This document shows, in pieces, positions 49,862 to 60,074 of a stretch of 64,000 nucleotides of DNA. The DNA comes from Euptelea pleiosperma. Taxonomy: Eukaryota > Streptophyta > Magnoliopsida > Ranunculales > Eupteleaceae. The notes under the pieces are model-generated. The model did not search any database, was not told the DNA's origin, and saw only the letters and a list, made by a program, of their open reading frames with translations. Each line of letters starts with the position of its first letter. Position 1 is the first letter of the stretch. Where the stretch lies: contig CM068553.1 of the NCBI GenBank assembly GCA_035048495.1, forward strand, positions 6,999,259 to 7,063,258, read 5' to 3'. The position numbers were made by a program, and so were the translations under genes.

Positions 49862-50239
49862 GCGCCTCTCTGAGAAAACTGAAGAGATTCCGTCAAAGAC
49901 TTGAAGGACGCAATTACACAAAGACCAAGCTCGGAAGTTTCGTATTGCGTGACAGTGTAAAGATACACATATTTGGGTGGTGGGGATCACAATTGAGAGC
50001 CGTTTGATTAAAGATTGGAGATTGGTTTTAATGTGTTCAGTAATCACATCCACAGATTTAGAAAGATTTACAAGAATAGTAACCGTGTCCATCTATAATT
50101 GGAAGGTTCTTTAATTCCCCAAAAATATATATTAAAGCTATGTAACGGCCTGACTTTAGTGACCGTGACGCTTCCATACCCACCCTCATATTTTCTTGTT
50201 TAATTAAGGGGTACTTCTGTAATTTTGAATTTTGCTTAT

Positions 50240-50680
50240 GGGCTGTTTAGACTTGGAAGGTTAACTCGACTCACCCTTTTGGTATTTGGCAAAGATGGAA
50301 AGTCGAACAGCTGGCAATCTCGAATGTCTACATGGGTTGGTTGTTATAGTTCACCTATCGTTTGCCATCTATAACGTCCAACTATGAAAAAGAATTTCAG
50401 GTCGGTTGGCATGGTCTCCATGTTTTCTTAGGTACACGTGGCAGTTTTATATTGCAATTTCTTTTTTTATTTAATTTAGAAACTGAGGCGCCTCTGGTTC
50501 ATTATCTGGGGTGACGGTGCATACTGCCTGCCCGGGAGACACGAGCGGCTCGAGTGAGATATAACTTCATGGTCCCACTCCGCCAGACCAATGGAGAATA
50601 ATAACTAAATAAAGGGAAGGTTTTGGTACTATCTGTAGCATTGTATTATAATACTTGAGGGTCTCCAATCAAACTTCCAT
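50240..50680. repeat. Duplicated intergenic segment, intact copy
   Basis: Shares long stretches with 54900-55140 (CCTATCGTTTG, CGGTTGGCATGGTC, TTTCTTAGGTACAC) and 55965-56180 (AGCTGAGGCGCCTCTGGTTC-like, CATACTGCCTGCCCGGGAGA, TATTATAATACTT). In this copy the two halves are contiguous. Confidence 0.85.
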
Positions 50681-50703
50681 TGCGATGGTAGGGAAATTTT
50701 TTA

Positions 50704-52682
50704 GGGTAATTTAGTAAAACCCCCTGTCTATCAAAAGTATTTCGTAGTACCCCCTTCAACTTTCAATCTAAGGTAATACCCCCTTTGACCAAATCATTTC
50801 GTCTTTCACTGACGCTGCAAGCCACATGTCCGTTATAATTTGTGTGAAGACCGTTTTACCCTTCTCTCTTTCCATATCTCCATGTACGCCACCACCATCT
50901 TCGTCTATGCAACTTCGTCGCTGAACACGGGTGGGAGGAGATTTGCTAATGTTACGTATGTTTTGACCTGCCCATGTCATCACGGCCACGTCATCATTAT
51001 GTAGTTATTAAACGGTTAGGAAGTTGTGTTAGTTATGTCCATGTGTCTAAATATTATGAATATTAGGTGGTTATCCATGTGTTTAAATGTTATGAATATT
51101 AGGTGGTTAATAAGTTGTGTTAGTTATGTCCATGTGTCAAAATGTTATGGAGGGTGGGTAGTTAGAATTTCTTTATAAATATGTTGTAAAGGGTTTGATA
51201 AGGTATGTAAAATCTTTGGAAACGATTGTATTGTGGAAATGAATTTGTTGAGCAATGGCTATGGAGGAAAAACATAGTTGGGTCTTCTTCGGTAGCCGAT
51301 GACTTCAAACTTCCACAGCAAAGATCGTTGTTATGACTGCTAGAATAAGCAAGAAACCCCTAAAAGATGAAAAGGGTATACAAGAGACAAATTCGATTCG
51401 GGATATCTCAACGGATCCATGGCGGCATTGGCAGGGAAAGATGGGTCTGCGAGGAAAAGCAGATAAAAGGCTTCCGGGGTCCGATGAATTGTACCCACAA
51501 ACGCCATTCTTGGCCTAGTAATCGCTGAAGTTCGAGAAGTAGGTGTCGCGAGCTTCATACCATTCAACCTGAATGCCCTATTTCAGGAATCTGTATAAAA
51601 AAATCCAAGATGTCTTCTTGGCACCCCTGTTCCGGTACAGGGCGATGCTTGGATTCGCAGCCCTGTAAGAGGTGAACTGGGCAACGGAGGAGGCATGGAG
51701 TAACAGCAGTTACTGTTGTCATTAATGGAGAGAAACAGAGAGAATGATATGATATCTATGATCTTCTCTTCTCTACTTGATTGGTTGAGAGAGAGAGAGA
51801 GAGAGAGGGGGGCTACTTGGGTGGGTGAAGACAAAACTCAAAAGAGGAGCAGTGAGAGACTAAGGTATTGAATCTTAACCTTTGCTTTGCTTTGCTTTCG
51901 ATTAGTACACTTGGGGAATTTTGTTTAGGGAATCTCTCTAATAAAGGTTTTCCTAACTCATTCGTCCTAACTTGTATGTCATCGGCGTTGTTGCTGCCCA
52001 TGGAATCGGGTGGTTCTTAAACTAAGCTACCTTTGGTGGGCTTTTTGAAGACCAGTTCCCAAGGCCTTCTTTGTTTGATTCGCCTGGAGTGTATATGCTG
52101 GAGGGGAGAGATTGAGAGTTTGGGTCGTCGTAGCTTCAATTCGTCGTGTTTGTGTACCGATTTCCCAGTCATTTTCTCGAATTGTCTATTCTATTTTCGC
52201 ATTCAAGATCCATCTAAACTCTCCGACCTGTTGATGGGCTTTCTGGGAAGTGAAGAAGAATTACGAGAAGAGTTGTAATCTTTTTTCGTTGGAGGAGGCT
52301 TGTGTTGATTCATTTTTTTGTGTTCATGTGATCAAATTCTGTAATTCAAGAAAATATATTTTTTTTCTTGATTTTGTCTCCTGTTTTCTCTCCTTGTGAA
52401 GTAATTTTGTAATCGTTAAGAGTCCGACGTGCAGGGGATGAGCCTAGCTCGTACAAAGTTTGATGGGACCAATGTTTTAAAAATGGAACCAGCGACCGAA
52501 CCAGAGAGAAAGAAAAGAGAAAGGACAAAATGGTCTCTTTACACAAATTGTGACCGACGTGCGGTTTGCATTGTCAGTAAAAGACAAACAGTTTGGTCAA
52601 AGGGGGTATTCCCTTAAGTTGAAAGTTGAAGGGGGTACTACGGAATACTTTTGATAGACAGGGGGTTTTTACTAAATTACCC
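50704..52682. mobile_element. Mutator-like element (~2 kb), possible Pack-MULE
   Basis: Inverted ends begin GGGTAATTTAGTAAAACCCC on the left and read as the near-complement on the right; the arms match for about 90 bp (both hold CAAAAGTATTTCGTAGTACC-like sequence). Flanks AATTTTTTA (50695-50703) and AAATGTTTA (52683-52691) agree at 7 of 9 bases. The interior is GC-richer than its surroundings and holds several short frames on both strands (51333-51518 plus; 51813-52001 minus, starting MGSNNADDIQVRTNELG), but no transposase. Captured host sequence is possible; its source is unknown. A (GA)n tract lies at 51788-51808 and TTTGC repeats near 51881-51897. Confidence 0.75.
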
Positions 52683-52983
52683 AAATGTTTAGATGCCGAT
52701 GACTATGGGTGCAGTTTGATGCCGAGGGTTCTTGTGGTTGTGGCCATACATAGGTCATTTTTTTGGGCCCATTAAATGCATGGATGTTTAGCTCACGCCT
52801 TGGTGAATATATATAACAAAAATCAGCTTGATTGATAATCTCTAGCCGTTGGATTAAGTACTCAAAAAATATGTTTGAATCCAACGGCTAAAATTTATGG
52901 CTAGAGAAAACTAATCAAAATTTAAAGAGTTGGCCCCATTCGTAAAATTTTGGCATGGTTACCCTTTATGATCTATCCATATG

Positions 52984-53134
52984 AGAGATTTTTTGAAGCA
53001 GGGATAATGCTCCCAATACACCCAAGTGTAGGGACAATGATATTGCGCCAGGTTAACTGGGGTGTACCTGGCGCAATATCATTGGGCGGATCATCGCCGC
53101 TTCTTAATTTTCACGGTTTGAAAAAATTTCTCCT
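52984..53134. repeat. Hairpin element with GATATTGCGCCAGGT arms, copy 2
   Basis: A perfect 18-bp inverted repeat AATGATATTGCGCCAGGT (53036-53053) and its complement (53066-53083) enclose a 12-nt loop. Outer arms GAGATTTTTTGAAGC and AAAAAATTTCTCC also pair. Copy 1 is at 21278-21430. Confidence 0.85.
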
Positions 53135-53280
53135 GTCCACATGGTGTTGGACCCGTCCTTCGATGGTCCCACTTAGAAGATCTTCTTGGGTAAGAGAGAA
53201 AAACAACAATAAAAGTGTGATAAGATGGTTTGTATCATATTCTTGTGCGGGCTCAGGTTCTAGTTACCGCCCTAAAATGA

Positions 53281-53529
53281 GTAAAACTTCGATGACAGGC
53301 CCTGTCATGACAGGGCCGCAGATCACGACACCTGGATTTTGTACGGTTGGACCACCACCTCAGCCTCACGCACACTACACAAGTGAATGTTTTGGCAAAA
53401 AGCACTCAAGTACTCACCTGGGTACGTGTGTGGTGAGGTAGAGGTGACCAGTCTATACAAAATACACATGCTGAGATCTGCTGCCCTGTTATCTCCTTTG
53501 ATGACAGGGCCTGGTCATCAAAGTTTTAT
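53281..53529. mobile_element. Foldback element with GTAAAACTTCGATGAC ends
   Basis: Left terminus GTAAAACTTCGATGACAGGC pairs with GGTCATCAAAGTTTTA at the right; inner arms include CAGCCTCACGCACAC and GTGTGTGGTGAGG. A left-half copy follows at 53574-53690. Related to 60075-60305. Confidence 0.8.
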
Positions 53530-53573
53530 CCCCCTAAAATGACAGGCTCCAGTTACAGGACACAACATGAGGA

Positions 53574-53690
53574 GTAAAACTTCGATGACATGGCCCTGTC
53601 ATCAAAGGAGATGACAGGGCAGCAAATCACGGCACGTGGATTTTGTACTGGTGGACCACCTCGGCCGCACTGCCCACGTACCCAATATGA
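53574..53690. repeat. Half copy of the GTAAAACTTCGATGAC foldback
   Basis: Contains GTAAAACTTCGATGACATGG, GATGACAGGGCAGCA, ACGGCACGTGGATTTTGTAC and CCCACGTACCCA, as in the left half of 60075-60305, then runs directly into another repeat. The right half is missing. Confidence 0.75.
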
Positions 53691-53972
53691 GCCATGCGGT
53701 ACACTCTTATAAGATTCTGACCGTAAGGATGTTTGGGCAATCTCTAAGTAGACCTACAAACCAAAAATAAGCCTTATTAATGATTTATAGGCTTTGGATT
53801 GGACTTATTTTCATGTGTTGATCTCAGCTGTGGGAATTTGAGCATTATTCGAGGTACAAAATCCAATGCCTAGAAATCACTAATCAGTCTGACTTTTCAT
53901 TTGTAGGTCCACCTAGGGATTGGCCAAACATCCATACGGTCACGGACCTATAAGAGTGTGTCACGTGGTTAA
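53687..53972. repeat. Foldback MITE of the AAAAATCAGCCTGATT family
   Basis: Arms GGTACACTCTTATAAGATTC and GGACCTATAAGAGTGTGTCA; core words AAAAATAAGCCTTATTAATG and ATCACTAATCAGTCTGACTT. Diverged arms indicate age. Confidence 0.75.
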
Positions 53973-54719
53973 TATTGTGTAGCCCTTCTTGTACACAAGA
54001 ATATAAATGAGTCAAAACTATAAGAACCATGAAGCTCCTAACATTTTATAACAGAGCTCCCGGACAGATGCATGTCAATTTTAAGAGGCTGATCTCACGG
54101 ATTGATATCATCAATACAGCTGAATGTACTAAGATTGTCTTCATCTTCTAATCTACCCTCCCACGCTCCACACGATTCTATGCCAATCTTTAAGGCTTAC
54201 AGTTTAGTGAGCTAGGGGAGGAATTGCCCACCCTCAACTTTGAAAGTTTAAGAAAAAAATATTTTTTCCCTGAAGTACCCTTTTGCCCACCTTGGAACAA
54301 AATTTATACAATGTCCCCCCTTAAAACTTTGAAAAAAAATCCAGGCTACGCTTTCCTACACAATACAAAGCCAACCTTGCCCTTGAAGAAAAAGGACCTC
54401 CACCACGTACCCACCTTTTCTTGAAAGTCAAGGACAGCCACATGTTTTCAAAACGAAATAGGGAAGGATGGCACACCAGCACAGTCCATTAATAGTAGTG
54501 ATTTGAAGTCGGTTTAGGCAGAGCGGACTGAATCAGCCTAGCAAAGTGCTCATTTCATCTTGAAGACACCAAAAAATGATCTAGACGGCACAGAGTTAGT
54601 CTCTTCCTCTCTCTATGACATTAAAGTCGCCCCCAATACACCAACGAAAATCCCACAGCTCTACCATGTCATCAGGTTCCTCTCAAAACTGTGAACGCAA
54701 TCAGTGATCAGTGTTGTTG

Positions 54720-54801
54720 ATCATTATGTTCTTGATAAATCACTCTGACTGATTTACCTGTTCTTATAGAGGCTAAACACCTAATGGGCATGTAAGGAGA
54801 T
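54720..54801 (-). pseudogene. Fragment of the PMT gene (exon 5 end and intron 5 start)
   Basis: About 82 bp matches 44963-45043 with roughly nine mismatches and one indel; both contain TTATAGAGGCTAAACAC and TGATTTACCTG, which include the exon 5 donor. Same orientation as the source, 9.7 kb away. It is too short to encode anything and is flanked by repeat sequence. Confidence 0.88.
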
Positions 54802-54895
54802 TTTTGGTTTTTAGGTCCACCTAGGGATTGGCCAAAATCCCATTAGGTCAGCGTCATCTAAAAGTGTGCCACGTGGCTCACATTGTGGGCGGTGA
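54802..54895. repeat. Right half of an AAAAATCAGCCTGATT-family MITE
   Basis: Contains GGTCCACCTAGGGATTGGCC and AGTGTGCCACGTGGCTCAC, the right arm of the family, with no left arm. Confidence 0.7.
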
Positions 54896-54899
54896 GCGA

Positions 54900-55140
54900 A
54901 GTTTTACTAACTTTATGGAAATTAATAACTCGACTCTCCCGTTTTGGTAATCAAACAACTGGAAATCTTGAATTTCTAAATCGGTTGTTATAGGATCACC
55001 TATCGTTTGACATATAAAGCGTCCAACTTGAAAAAGAGTACCCTGCTCCCTTGGGTATCTTATCTTTTCTATAAAAGAAAAAACGAAAACCGGTTGGCAT
55101 GGTCGCCAGGATTTCTTAGGTACACATGGCATTGGATTCA
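54900..55140. repeat. Second copy of the 50.2-kb segment, left part
   Basis: Aligns with 50270-50460 through AACTCGACTC, CACCTATCGTTTG, CGTCCAACT and GGTTGGCATGGTC; ends where the repeat cluster at 55141-55964 begins. Confidence 0.8.
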
Positions 55141-55479
55141 AGGTTTTTTTGCATATTTTTTGGATACTTAATCCAACGGCTAGAAATTATCAATCCAGCT
55201 GATCTTTAGTATGTATATCAACCAACATGCGGTTTGTGGGCCCAAAAGAGTTATATAGAGCCATGAGCATGGCCGTCTTGATGCAAGTTGGGGCCTAAGT
55301 CGAAAATTCTATATAAAGTATTTAATATTTAATATATTAATATATATGGTATTAATTAAAAAATATAACTCTCTATATAGTCAGAAATTTTATTATAATC
55401 AAAAGCTACGAAAAAAATTTAGATGCAGAGGACTCCCGTAGTCCCGTTGCAGTCCATATAGACGACTCACTCGGTCATA

Positions 55480-55720
55480 TATAAATTTATTTTTTGGGCC
55501 CCAATAACCGCGTGGATGTTCAGCCCACCTGTTTGTGGATGAACACACTAAAAATATGCTTGATTGATGATTTCTAGCCATTGGATTTACTACCAAAACA
55601 ATATACTTGAATCAATCCTAAAAAATACTAAAATCTATGAGTAGAGATTTCCAATAGGGTTAATTTTTGGTTTGTATATCTAACAAGGGGTGGGCTAAAC
55701 ATCCATGTGGTTAGTGGGCT
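55480..55720. repeat. Foldback MITE related to the 18828/20645 cores
   Basis: CCGCGTGGATGTTCAGCCCACC and TGGGCTAAACATCCATGTGG form the arms, with AAAATATGCTTGATTGATGATTTCTAGCC inside as overlapping words of the same superfamily. Boundaries approximate. Confidence 0.55.
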
Positions 55721-55737
55721 GGGGCCTTCTCTCACCT

Positions 55738-55943
55738 GGGGCCTACATACCAAAAATCAGCCTGATTAGTAGTTTCAAACCTTTACCTTTGGATCTTTGT
55801 ACTCTAAATAATGCTCAACCCATGAAAACGACAACAATCCAACGCTTAGAAATCACTAATCAAACTAAAAGTCCACCTTTGGTTGGGCCAAACATCCACA
55901 TGATCAGTGGTCTCTAAGAGTCTGCCACGTGGCTCATACTGTG
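55738..55943. repeat. Foldback MITE of the AAAAATCAGCCTGATT family
   Basis: Left half with CCAAAAATCAGCCTGATTAG, right half with AATCACTAATCAAACTAAAA and GAGTCTGCCACGTGGCTCAT. The far left arm is missing. Confidence 0.65.
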
Positions 55944-55964
55944 GTCGGTCATCAAAGTTCTACT

Positions 55965-56180
55965 ATGCGTTTTTAATTTAATATAGAAGCTGAGGCGCCT
56001 CTGGTTCTTCAGTATCTGGGGCGACGGCACATACTGCCTGCCCGGGAGACACAAGTGGCACGAGCGAGATATAATTTCATGGTCCCACTTCCACCGCAAG
56101 ACCAATAGAGAATAATAAATAAAAATAAGGAGGGGTGTGGTACTACGTGTACTATCGTATTATAATACTTCAAGGTCTCT
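55965..56180. repeat. Second copy of the 50.2-kb segment, right part
   Basis: Matches 50470-50670 closely, including CATACTGCCTGCCCGGGAGA and TTTCATGGTCCCACT-like sequence. Separated from its left part by about 825 bp of foldback elements. Confidence 0.85.
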
Positions 56181-56423
56181 GTCCTACCCATTTGTATATT
56201 ATCAGTGATCAAGAGATCTGTGATCGGCATGCTGTCGTGTGATATAGACATCGCCTATATTAGATTGTGATAATCATCCGATCGACCATTGACATGAATT
56301 TATCGACCAGCCAAAAGTGGGACACAAGTCAGATCAATGTGGGTGTATAAAACTTAGGGCTGTTTGGGTTCTTATTTTTAACAAATTTCAAATGGGTGGG
56401 GCATATATGTTAGACGGAGAGAC

Positions 56424-56804
56424 TCTTGCCCTGCTTGGTTCGCTGCACTGGGATGCATTTTGCACTCCAGTGCATTTGCTGTGGTTTTTTGGTGCACTTA
56501 CTTGCATCTATTTTCTTAAGGAGTTTGCAAGGGCTTGACAATCACTTGCACGCCCCCAACCAATCACGTGCATATATTCCAAAACTGTGGCATTGGTTCA
56601 ATGCAAATTAGATGCAATGCACTCATTTGTCACGATTTTATGATTACAAGTGATTTGTTGGGGGCGTGCAAATGAGCTAGCATGCAAGTGGTTTCCTAGC
56701 CCTTCAAACTTTTTAAGAAAATGGATGTAAGCATGTGCAGCCCAAAAACAATGCAACTCACCGCATTTGCACTGGAATGTCCTATGCAGCGAACCAAGCA
56801 GAAC
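56424..56804. mobile_element. Foldback element with CTTGGTTCGCTGC ends
   Basis: Left half begins CTGCTTGGTTCGCTGCACTG; the right half ends GCAGCGAACCAAGCAG. Inner arms (TTTGCAAGGGCTTG with related complement, CACTTGCACGCCCCCAAC) also pair. Open frames across it are by-products of the palindrome. Confidence 0.8.
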
Positions 56805-56850
56805 CAGCTTCAACTTCAAAGCTAAGCCCTTGGCAGCAAAAATGAACACT

Positions 56851-57102
56851 TAAGGCCCTGCTTTGTTTGCTGCACTGGGATGCATTTTGCACTCCGGTGC
56901 AAATGCGGTGAGTTGCATTGCAGTCATTTACCACAATTTTTGGGCTGCGCATGCTTGCATCCATTTTCTTAAAGAGTTTGCAAGGGCTTGGCAACCACTT
57001 GTACACTAGCTCATTTGCATGCCCCCAACGAATCACTTGTAATCCCAAAACTGTGGCAAGTGAATGCATTGCATCCAAATTGCATTGAATTAAGCATGCT
57101 CT
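56851..57102. repeat. Third copy, single arm of the CTTGGTTCGCTGC element
   Basis: Starts TAAGGCCCTGCTTTGTTTGC and follows the left half of 56424-56804 in the same orientation, including GGGATGCATTTTGCACTCC and GAGTTTGCAAGGGCTTGGCA. Confidence 0.75.
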
Positions 57103-57552
57103 AAATTTCTAGTCATTCACAAACACTCTCACATGCCCCTCTGTGTAAATTTCCATCCCTCCGAATAGGTAAAGGACGACGTTTGGACCTAAACCTTGCT
57201 AGGAGAAACATATATTATGATTACACTAGTTTCACTTGTTGTTAGATGCAAAAACTGTGATAAAATTCGACAGTGGTGATATAGACCTATGGTAGCGGTA
57301 ATGATGTCAGGTGGCGTTGGAAATGGTGGTGATGGTGCGGCAGAGGTAGTTGTCAGGGTGGTGGCTTTTGTTGACAGTGTCGGAGCTAAGATTTTGTTCA
57401 AGAGTGGGCAAAGTGGCAAGTGACAGTCAATCGATAATGTCATTAATAACTGATGACATTTTTAAATGACATAATTACCTCTTATAGAAATAAGCAATTA
57501 AAGCCTATATCTGTAGTGACGGACATCGGTCATCAACATTGATGTCCATAGT
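57103..57552. other. Intergenic DNA, nothing recognised
   Basis: Contains a GGTGGTGATGG-rich stretch at 57310-57380 but no supported exon or transposon domain. Confidence 0.4.
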
Positions 57553-57805
57553 ATTGACCGAGTGGCACACTATTAGAGACCACAGACCGTATGGATGTTT
57601 GGCCCATCCCTAGGTGAACCCACGTACCAAAAACCAGCTTGATTAGTGATTTCTAACCGTTGAATTTGACTCTTTTCTTGAGAATATTTTTAACCGTTGG
57701 ATTCAAACATAATTTTGAGGCTCATTTTTGGTATATAGGTCCACCTAGAGATGGCCAAACATCTATGCAGTCAGTGGTCTCAAAGAGTGTTGCACGTGGC
57801 AAATA
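57553..57805. repeat. Foldback MITE of the AAAAATCAGCCTGATT family
   Basis: Arms GGCACACTATTAGAGACCAC and GTGGTCTCAAAGAGTGTTGC; core ACCAAAAACCAGCTTGATTA and GGCTCATTTTTGGTATATAG. Confidence 0.7.
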
Positions 57806-58180
57806 ATGTGGTCCGCATAGGGATGGGTCAAAAATTGAAGTTGAGGGCGGGCAACGCAAGAGTCTTGCAGTTACTTAAACTATAGGCCACCCAGGGATGT
57901 GTAAAATTTCGAAGTGGAGGGTGGGCCTGGCTCCGCCACTGGTTGTTGAGAAAGAGCCGATGGTGATGGAGCGTCCCAAGTTCCGACTCTTGGTTAATTT
58001 ATAACCCTTGGATGAATGTTGCATATCCTTATCAATTTGTCTAAAAATCAACTTGATTGGATTATTTTAACTATCGACTAATTAAACATTGGATGGATGA
58101 AGGATATAAGTAAATTAAGTAATTGGGTGGTTCGGAGTCCTGGCCATCCAACGGCCATGATGTTTGGGTCTAAATACTTT

Positions 58181-58280
58181 AGATGGGGTCCACAAATTAA
58201 CACTTGGATTGATAAGGATATGCACCCTTCAGATGGGGTCCACAAATTAACACTTCGATTGATAAGAATATGCACCCCTT
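58181..58280. repeat. 50-bp unit tandemly repeated twice
   Basis: AGATGGGGTCCACAAATTAA begins each unit (58181 and 58231); the units differ at only a few bases, so the duplication is recent. Confidence 0.92.
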
Positions 58281-58314
58281 GTACGATAGAGACTAGTATA
58301 AATGAAAGTATGGT

Positions 58315-58505
58315 CAGACTCAGGGGACGGCATTAGTGAACCGACAAGTTCACTAATGTTCTCGGCCGTGCTTCTTGAGAATCCAACGGTGGTTAATAGT
58401 GCTGAGCGGGCATTCACTTTTGAAAAAGCAAAACTACTGTTTGATTCTCGAGATTCACGGCCGAGAGCATTAGTGAACTTGTTGGTTCACTTTTGTTGGT
58501 CCCTT
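58315..58505. repeat. Foldback element with TTCACTAATG/CATTAGTGAA arms
   Basis: Outer arms GGCATTAGTGAACCGACAAG and TGTTGGTTCACT; inner arms GTTCTCGGCCGTG and CACGGCCGAGAG, GAATCCAACGG/GTTTGATTC. No coding content. It has inner words like those of the element at 24396. Confidence 0.65.
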
Positions 58506-58552
58506 AGAGAAAATGTAGAGCTGACATTGATGGAGGTATGTGCAACCAACGA

Positions 58553-58954
58553 ATAAAACTTGTGTCACAAGATGTTGTGACGGAAGCCGGTCACAGCACT
58601 CAATACGAGCCACGTGGTATACGATCAGAAGGTTCTGACCATATGGATGTTTGGCCAGTCCCTCGGTGGACCTACAAACCAAAAAGCAGCCTAATTAGTG
58701 ATTTACAACCTTTGGAGTTTTGCACCGAAATAACAATCAATAATGCTCAAATTCCTACCGTTAAAATCAACCCATGAAATTAACTTCAATCGAATCGGTT
58801 AGAAATCACTAATCAGGCTGATGTTTTGTGTACAGGTCCACCGAGGGACTGGCCACAAAACATCCATACGATCATCGTCCTCTAATAGTATGCCACGTGG
58901 CTTGTATTGATTGCTGTGACCGGCTTCTGTCACAACATCTTGTGACACAAGTTG
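58553..58954. mobile_element. Long foldback element with ATAAAACTTGTGTCAC ends
   Basis: Arms of about 190 bp: ACTTGTGTCACAAGATGTTG on the left pairs with CAACATCTTGTGACACAAGT on the right; inside them lie GCCACGTGGTATACGATC and AAAAAGCAGCCTAATTAGTG with complements. It encloses an AAAAATCAGCCTGATT-type core. Directly abuts the next element. Confidence 0.85.
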
Positions 58955-58955
58955 A

Positions 58956-59128
58956 GTAAAACTTCTGTCACAATCGGATTGCAAATCACACAAACACAAC
59001 CAATGAGTTCTCGGCACGTACACCTAAAAACCAAAAGCAATGGGTACGTTGCAAAGCACTTGTGTACGTGCCGAGAACTCATTGCTTGTGATTGTGTGAT
59101 TTACAATTTCGTGTGATAGAAGTTTTAC
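58956..59128. mobile_element. Foldback element with GTAAAACTTCTGTCAC ends
   Basis: Left end GTAAAACTTCTGTCACAATC, right end GATAGAAGTTTTAC. Its centre holds a perfect 20-bp-plus inverted repeat, AATGAGTTCTCGGCACGTAC and its complement GTACGTGCCGAGAACTCATT. Confidence 0.85.
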
Positions 59129-59330
59129 TTACTCTGCAACCAGTCAGGGACAGTCTACATGGCAGGTGTAGATAATTTGACAGGAAAATATTCTCAAAAG
59201 CGATAGGAAACTGTAACATGTACAGATGGCTGTCCCTGATTGGACACACATCTAAATCAGCTCTACATAAACAAAGTTTCTCCTTTTGTTTCTACTGAGG
59301 AATGAATGCTTGATGACAAACGTTACTGTA

Positions 59331-59735
59331 TGGGCCACGTGCCACACTGTTAGAGACCACTGAGCGTTTGGATGTTTGGTCCGTTCCTAGTTGTACTACA
59401 GACTAGAAATCAGTCTGATTGGAGATTTCTGACCATTGGATCTGATTACCTGAAGTTACGCTCGAATCTCATGATATAAAATCAACTCATGAAAAATCCA
59501 CCTCTTCGGGAGGTCGGGAGGTCGTGGGGTCAAACCCACACAGGCAGGTTTCCTCCTTTGAGCAGTGTGCGAGGAGTAGAAATTCCCTTTACAGGCTTGA
59601 CCCGGTCCAGGTCTCACCTGACTTCATCCGTGGGCCCTCGCCCTCCCACGATGGTAACTACAAAAAAAATGAAAAAGAAATCACCAATCATGATGATTTT
59701 TGGGCTGCAGGTCCACCTAGTGATGGGCCAAACAT
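59331..59735. repeat. AAAAATCAGCCTGATT-family MITE carrying a SINE-like insert
   Basis: Left arm GGCCACGTGCCACACTGTTA ... GAAATCAGTCTGATTGGAGA; right arm AATCACCAATCATGATGATT then GGTCCACCTAGTGATGGGCC. Between them, about 59500-59690 has a pol III B-box-like GTGGGGTCAAACCC and ends in CTACAAAAAAAATG, the form of a tRNA-derived SINE. Confidence 0.55.
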
Positions 59736-60074
59736 ACACAGTGTGACACTTTTCCCATACGGACGTCCGTATCAAACATTTGTTCACAAAGACACGCAAT
59801 AATAATCGACACAGCAAATTGCGGTGGAGGGCCTAAATTATGTGATGTGGTACTTTATTTCATGCCGACTGACCCTTGAATGATTGGCCCACAACTTGAT
59901 GGACCTACGCACCAAAAATTTACTCGACTGGTGATCTCTAGTCATTCAATCGAGTTAAAAAAAAAGTTAAAATCCGACGGCTAGAAGTTATCCCGAAAAG
60001 TGTTGGAATCCAAAGGCTAGATACAACAAAGCTGATTGTTAGTATGTAGGTCCATCAAGTGGTGGGCCAACAGG

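Noticed and set aside
49540..50092. Minus-strand frames of 142 and 126 aa with glycine runs
   Set aside because: Created by the C24 tract read as poly-Gly; no family features or splice context.
52950..53441. 163-aa plus-strand frame
   Set aside because: Spans two unrelated hairpin elements and starts without ATG context; repetitive composition explains its length.
56317..57078. Several 60-98 aa frames on both strands
   Set aside because: They read through palindromic arms, so mirrored frames appear on both strands.
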